Assembly: GCA_022316685.1 (NCBI GenBank)
Contig: JAKJHU010000164.1
Location: 333,501 to 397,500 of the forward strand
Length of the DNA stretch: 64,000 bases
Origin: Progne subis subis
Lineage: Eukaryota > Chordata > Aves > Passeriformes > Hirundinidae
Direction of reading: 5' to 3'
Shown: positions 60,368 through 64,000 of the stretch, piece after piece
How positions within the stretch are numbered: position 1 is the first letter of the stretch
Layout of the letters: the number at the start of each line of letters is the position of its first letter
Translations under genes and position numbers: made by a program
Notes under the pieces: generated by a model
Databases searched by the model: none
Told to the model about the DNA's origin: nothing
Seen by the model: only the letters and a program-made list of their open reading frames with translations

Positions 60368-61400
60368 GCTGCGCATAAGTGGAAAGACATTGCCAGTCGG
60401 GTAGAGAAGCTACCTGTGAAAGTCCATCATGTAGAGGCCCATGTCCCCAAGAGTCAGGCTAATGAGGAGCACCGAAACAATGAGCAGGTAGATCAAGCTG
60501 CAAAGATAGAGGTGTCAAAGATAGACTTAGATTGGCAACACAAGGGAGAGTTGTTCCTAGCTCGATGGGCCCATGATGCCTCAGGCCATCAGGGCAAAGA
60601 TGCCACCTATAAGTGGGCACGAGACCGAGGGGTGGATCTAACCATGGACAGTATTTCTCAGGTTATCCATGACTGTGAGACGTGTGCTACCATCAAACAG
60701 GCCAAGCGGGTGAAGCCCCTATGGTATGGCGGACGATGGTCCAAATATAAGTACGGGGAAGCCTGGCAGATTGACTACATCACCCTTCCCCAAACCCGCC
60801 AAGGCAAGCGCTATGTGCTGACCATGGTGGAAGCCACCACTGGATGGCTGGAGACCTACCCTGTGCCTCACGCTACTGCCCGGAACACCATCCTTGGCCT
60901 TGAAAAGCAAATCCTGTGGAGACATGGTACCCCTGAGAGGATTGAGTCTGACAACGAGACTTATTTCAAGAACAACCTTATAAACACCTGGGCTAGAGAA
61001 CATGGCATTGAGTGGGTGTACCATATTCCTTATCATGCGCCAGCAGCTGGGAAAGTTGAACGGTGCAATGGCCTGCTTAAAACCACTTTGAAGGCACTGG
61101 GTGGGGGGACTTTCAAGAACTGGGAGATTAATTTAGCAAAGGCCACCTGGTTAGCGAACACTTGAGGTTCTACCAACCGAGCAGGCCCCGCCCAATCTGA
61201 GCCCCTGAGAACAAGACATGGAGATAAGGATCCAGTGGTACACATGAGAGGTATGCTGGGAAAAAATGGATTAATTCAGCCGCCAGCAAAGACAATTCCA
61301 CCCGTGGGGTTGTTTTCGCTCAGGGACCTAGTCACACATGGTGGGTGATGCAAAAGGATGGAGAGACTCGATGCATACCTCAAGGGGGCCTTTTTTTAGG
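60368..61400 (+). pseudogene. Endogenous retrovirus integrase remnant
   Basis: The frame 60368-61165 encodes integrase of the same retroviral remnant. The N-terminal HHCC zinc motif is visible (GHQGKDATYKW then CETC near 60680-60693). The catalytic D,D-35-E triad is preserved: Asp at 60773, Asp at 60950, and Glu at 61058, with 35 residues between the last two. A TGA at 61163-61165 interrupts the C-terminal domain, whose similarity continues in frame beyond it to about 61250, with further frame loss afterwards. No env is seen between it and the 3' LTR. As a whole it cannot be expressed intact. Confidence 0.85.
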
Positions 61401-61511
61401 GTGAACACTGTGACTGTGTCTGTATCCATCTCCACGTGTGTATATGTATATAATTTAAAGGTTTAAATTCAATATAATATGTTGGCATGGGAAAAAATTT
61501 GGGGTGGATAC

Positions 61512-61995
61512 TGTTGGGGGTTAGGTTTGTTCCTTTTTGTCTTAAAGAATTTTTCACCATAAGTTGCTAAGAAACAAGTGGCTGGTACTTAGATGGTACT
61601 TGACTAACACAAAGGAGGGGGAAGATCACGTGAGTTTTGGGGCAGGAAAAGGACAGGGCTGGGGGAGCTGGGGTGTGCTGGTGTCCCTCCCCACATCCCA
61701 GCTCACCTTGCCTCCAAGCAGTGTCAAGACTTTGCCTTGTGTCCTGGTGCTGCAGGCCCTTGCCAAGAGGCTCCCCCAGCCAGCACTGCCCCTGCGCTTC
61801 CCTGCTCTGGGCCCAAAGCTGCAAGATCATTTGCTCCCTGGCTCGCTGGCCAAGCCCCAAGCCACGGCCGGGCTCTTTCCCTAGATCTCTGCGGCCAGCG
61901 CAATGCTCGCAGCTCCGAGGCAGCTGCAGCTCCAGGAGCCTTTGCACACCGCTCCTGGGTGTGATATGTAACCTAAAGTTAATTCGTGTTCGATC
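61512..61995 (+). mobile_element. 3' LTR of the first retroviral remnant (right end uncertain)
   Basis: TGTTGGGGGTTAGG begins right after a purine-rich tract (gggaaaaaatttggggtgga) that follows the pol region, the expected polypurine tract and U3 start. No clear AATAAA is found before the next LTR near 61960-62003, so this LTR may be truncated by the second provirus. Confidence 0.6.
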
Positions 61996-61996
61996 T

Positions 61997-62610
61997 TGTG
62001 ATATGTAATATAAAGTTAATTCGCGTTCGGTCTGAATTAAGCTCTGTAAAATATGAAATGTATTTGGGGTTTAAAAGTTGAACTGTGAGAGTGGGACACG
62101 AGGGTTGAGAGACAGGGAGGGTCTCTGCTGGGAAGGGCCCCAGGACAACCAGTTCACTCAGTGAATGGAAGAGATGATTAGATAAACTGTGTCTCCCCCG
62201 GAGATGGACCTGCTAACGACACAGCGATCAACAGTAGATGGGTATCTTATCTGTTCAGGCCAAGTTTACCATTTCTAAACACCAAGAAATCACAACATTG
62301 TTCTACCTCAAGAACCTATTCAACCGACCAGAGACATGGACATGAATACCTGATGAAGCAACAGAGGGACTGGAAGCACTACGGTCGCTCTCCACTCTCA
62401 GCGGAGGACTGTATAAAAGCCAGCGGCTCAGGACGCACTTTGTGAACAGGGTAGATTCGGAGCGATAGAGTCCATTTCTGTGTTCACCCAGTGCTGAAAC
62501 CCGGGGTTCGACGCTGTTCCTTTTAATTGTGGCTGTTAGAGACTGAATTTAAGTCTCAAAATAAAATTCTATATTTTGATTTACGAAATTGGGCTTGACC
62601 ATTTATTACA
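61997..62610 (+). mobile_element. 5' LTR of a second, different provirus
   Basis: The stretch has a TATAAAA box at 62412-62418, AATAAA at 62560-62565, and ends ...TTATTACA at 62610, followed by a primer-binding site. The start is uncertain: a TGTGATATGTAA sequence occurs at both 61960 and 61997, and TGTAATA at 62003 best mirrors the 3' end. Length is therefore about 610-650 bases. Confidence 0.75.
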
Positions 62611-62613
62611 ATC

Positions 62614-62632
62614 TGGATGACCCCGACGTGAT
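62614..62632 (+). promoter_or_regulatory. Retroviral primer-binding site, tRNA-Trp type with one extra base
   Basis: Three bases after the LTR, TGG is followed by an extra A and then TGACCCCGACGTGAT. Without that A the site is complementary to the 3' end of tRNA-Trp as I recall it. The position and match support both the LTR boundary and plus orientation. Confidence 0.75.
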
Positions 62633-63330
62633 GGTCTGATTTCAGGACCCTTGGACCCCTGTCTCTGGCCAGGAGGTGCCCCGCTGATTTCAGCGGTCTG
62701 GCAGAGCCAGGAGACCCTGTGGAACCGATCAAACCACAAGATGAACTTAAGCCAAAAAGGCACAATTAAAAGGAGGATAGGCAAGATCAGAGCTCTCGGG
62801 GAACTCGGGGAACTCGGGATACAGGGCTTCCATGGCTGCGGTGAAGATACAATTCTTACAATTACAATTCTTACAATTCTCGTAAAATTCTACATGCACA
62901 AAGAATCCACACAGGAAAAGGATCGTAAGTATTGCGTGGTTGAGTGGGGGTGACCGAGGCTGTGAGTGAGACGTGATTTTATCACAAAGCGAGAGGGACC
63001 CCAAGATCGCAGTTCCAATTCCCCGCGAGGGGTGTGGTTGGTCGCGGGGGAAGCGAGAGTTACGGGGGTAAAAGACGCACCTCACACGTAAAACCCGAAA
63101 TTTGGGGAGTTCGGGGGTCGGTCACAGGAAGGCTGAAAGGGAAGGGGACATCCTCAGGAGTTCCGGGACTGGTAAACCTTTCAGCCTAGGACCAGGAAAG
63201 GGTCCGGGACAAATAAAGAAAAAGGGAGAGCTCATCACCAGGGGAAAACTGGAGAGGGGCCAATCACCCTTAGGGTTAAGTAGCCGGTGATACCATAGAA
63301 TAGGACAAAAGAAGAGTAAAGCCCAGGAGA
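62633..63330 (+). mobile_element. Leader region of the second provirus
   Basis: Between the primer-binding site and the recognisable gag frame lies a 5' leader. It includes a small repeat of ACAATTCTT units at 62848-62885 and a G-rich open frame at 63102-63290 that may be a displaced start of gag. No ATG clearly joins the downstream matrix frame. Confidence 0.5.
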
Positions 63331-64000
63331 AATCTGCGGAGAAATCCTGCAAAGGGATTAGAAAAGGACATTCCAGAAATTCCGTTTAAGAGCCCGTTGG
63401 GGTGGATATTAGTACATTGGGAGGAATGCCCTGCATGGAGAAAGAAATCTACGGAAAAAATGATACATTATTGTGTGGAGATTTGGGGAGTAATTGAAAT
63501 ATGGGACCATGTAATATGGCCTGTCTTTGGAACATTTGAAAGATGGATTTGTAATGCTTTAGTCAGCTACGTAAAAGGAAAAAGGAATAAGGAGGAGTAC
63601 GAATATGCTAGAATTTGGGAAAGAGCAGATACTAAACTTTTTCCAGTGAGAATTAACAATCCCACAGGAAACCCAAGTAACAAATGGGAACTTTTAGACG
63701 ATCTTCCCCTGCCATACCTAATGTAACCCCCTCACCCTGCACAGAACCCGGTTGCCCCTCCAGAACACCCAGGGCCCGGGCTCCCACCTTTACAAAGGAT
63801 TCCAGCACCGCCGCTGATGGCTTCAGCACCTCCTCTGGGACTGCAGCTCCTGCAAACAGGGGCTCAATCCCTGCCCTCTGGGCTCCCTCCCCCGCTGGAA
63901 CCTACGCCAATTCCCCAGCCCATCTGGCAAGGTGCCCAGCCTCCCACACCCCAAGCCCCGCTTCTCAATCCCCCATCGCCTGAATTGGAATTGGCATCTT
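63330..64000 (+). pseudogene. Endogenous retroviral gag, matrix and proline-rich region, runs off window
   Basis: The frame through 63397-63726 reads as a matrix domain of class I (gammaretrovirus-like) type: a SPLGWILVHW start, then a Cys/Trp-containing core. A TAA at 63724-63726 interrupts it. The same frame then continues open to the window end as a Pro/Leu/Gln-rich linker typical of the region between matrix and capsid. An in-frame TAG upstream (near 63302) and no ATG at the domain start suggest decay. Capsid and everything downstream lie outside. Confidence 0.65.

Noticed and set aside
1..64000. CRISPR arrays, tRNA, rRNA or snoRNA genes
   Set aside because: No evenly spaced identical repeats, no cloverleaf with matching A/B boxes and no snoRNA boxes that I could support. 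Dispersed repeats are CR1, LTRs and microsatellites.

Overview
The window reads as nuclear DNA of a bird, probably a songbird. CR1 retrotransposon fragments recur throughout, promoters are compact CpG islands with very GC-rich exons, and the right end holds degenerate endogenous retroviruses of a type I associate with passerines (inference). The gene order (RAB42, TAF12, GMEB1, YTHDF2) matches, from memory, human 1p35.3. All genes are intron-split; I assembled exons by splice sites and checked that codon phases join across every intron.

Layout. 0-2.7 kb (+): the last exon of a RAB42-type GTPase, then a complete two-exon tandem paralogue. 4.0-10.7 kb (-): TAF12, 161 aa. 11.4-21.1 kb (-): a complete 15-exon, 677-aa DCBLD2-like receptor (signal peptide, CUB, LCCL, discoidin, one membrane segment, tail with six YxxP motifs). 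I know of no gene at this place in mammals, which makes it the most notable content. It starts inside a run of nine ATG codons and shares a CpG-island promoter region with GMEB1. 21.5-32.9 kb (+): GMEB1, 563 or 573 aa depending on two splice acceptors 30 nt apart. 34.2-55.7 kb (+): YTHDF2, 573 aa, with a 14-kb fourth intron full of CR1 pieces. 55.8-58.9 kb: no gene seen. 59.0-64.0 kb: retroviral cluster, consisting of a broken pol (RNase H and integrase) interrupted by a reverse-oriented solo LTR, a 3' LTR, then a second provirus (5' LTR, primer-binding site, leader, start of gag) that runs off the window.

Functionally the cellular genes are a small GTPase pair for membrane traffic, a TFIID/SAGA subunit, a DCBLD-type transmembrane scaffold, a SAND-domain transcription factor and an m6A reader. 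They are neighbours by conserved synteny, not an operon. I saw no CRISPR array, tRNA, rRNA or bacterial-type element.
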